NCBI GenBank assembly: GCA_016932835.1
Contig: JAFGCD010000099.1
Location: forward strand, 1-47,116
From: Sedimentisphaerales bacterium
GTDB taxonomy: Bacteria; Planctomycetota; Phycisphaerae; Sedimentisphaerales; Anaerobacaceae
Direction of reading: 5' to 3'
DNA: 47,116 nucleotides
Numbering within the stretch: the stretch's first letter is position 1
Content: more model-generated notes on this DNA
What the model saw: only the letters and a program-made list of their open reading frames with translations
Databases searched by the model: none
What the model was told of the DNA's origin: nothing
The DNA's letters: not shown here

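Overview
The window looks like chromosomal DNA from a Planctomycetota bacterium, most likely class Phycisphaerae. This is inferred from the gene mix and not from any marker tree: a PEP-CTERM surface protein, an extended sigma-70-like factor, a DksA-like protein with a degenerate zinc finger, a tiny Lys-rich peptide, a pyruvoyl-type arginine decarboxylase, a TAT-exported Gfo/Idh/MocA oxidoreductase, and a giant extracellular RHS protein carrying a dockerin. I saw no tRNA, rRNA, CRISPR array, transposase or phage gene.

Layout: 1-79 is the 3'-truncated end of a bacterial SRP RNA (minus strand). 307-4657 holds housekeeping and secreted functions: a 4Fe-4S ferredoxin, convergent proC, a flavin-reductase-like protein, a secreted alpha/beta hydrolase with a C-terminal fibronectin-like domain, and a secreted Gfo/Idh/MocA oxidoreductase. 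A PEP-CTERM protein follows (5072-5737) behind a near-consensus promoter. 5786-8275 (minus) encodes a sigma-70-like factor with three helix-turn-helix-like segments in front of it, and a B12-binding corrinoid protein that ends in a clear intrinsic terminator. 8572-9378 is a coiled-coil protein with one C-terminal membrane helix.

9663-13621 is a minus-strand gene train: TetR regulator, DksA-like protein, P-loop ATPase, a 28-residue Lys-rich peptide too short for ordinary gene calling, pyruvoyl arginine decarboxylase, and agmatinase. The last two form an arginine -> agmatine -> putrescine route. The tetR gene sits directly behind a double palindromic operator that contains its own -35 and -10, which predicts a leaderless transcript.

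13736-47116 (71% of the window) is one uninterrupted minus-strand reading frame of at least 11,126 codons, open at its 5' end. From N to C it has beta-helix repeats, five Ig-like domains with acidic loops, 14 CARDB repeats, a beta-propeller, nine cadherin/putative-Ig repeats, a first RHS cassette, a dockerin, further Ig-like domains, a second propeller, a full RHS/YD shell ending in the core motif and a PxxxxDPxGL cleavage signature, and then a 1,411-residue C-terminal part. That part has two different HExxH metallopeptidase-like domains: one resembling the anthrax lethal factor catalytic domain, the other resembling the metzincin-like module found in giant surface proteins. No immunity-like gene follows. 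This is the most unusual object in the window.
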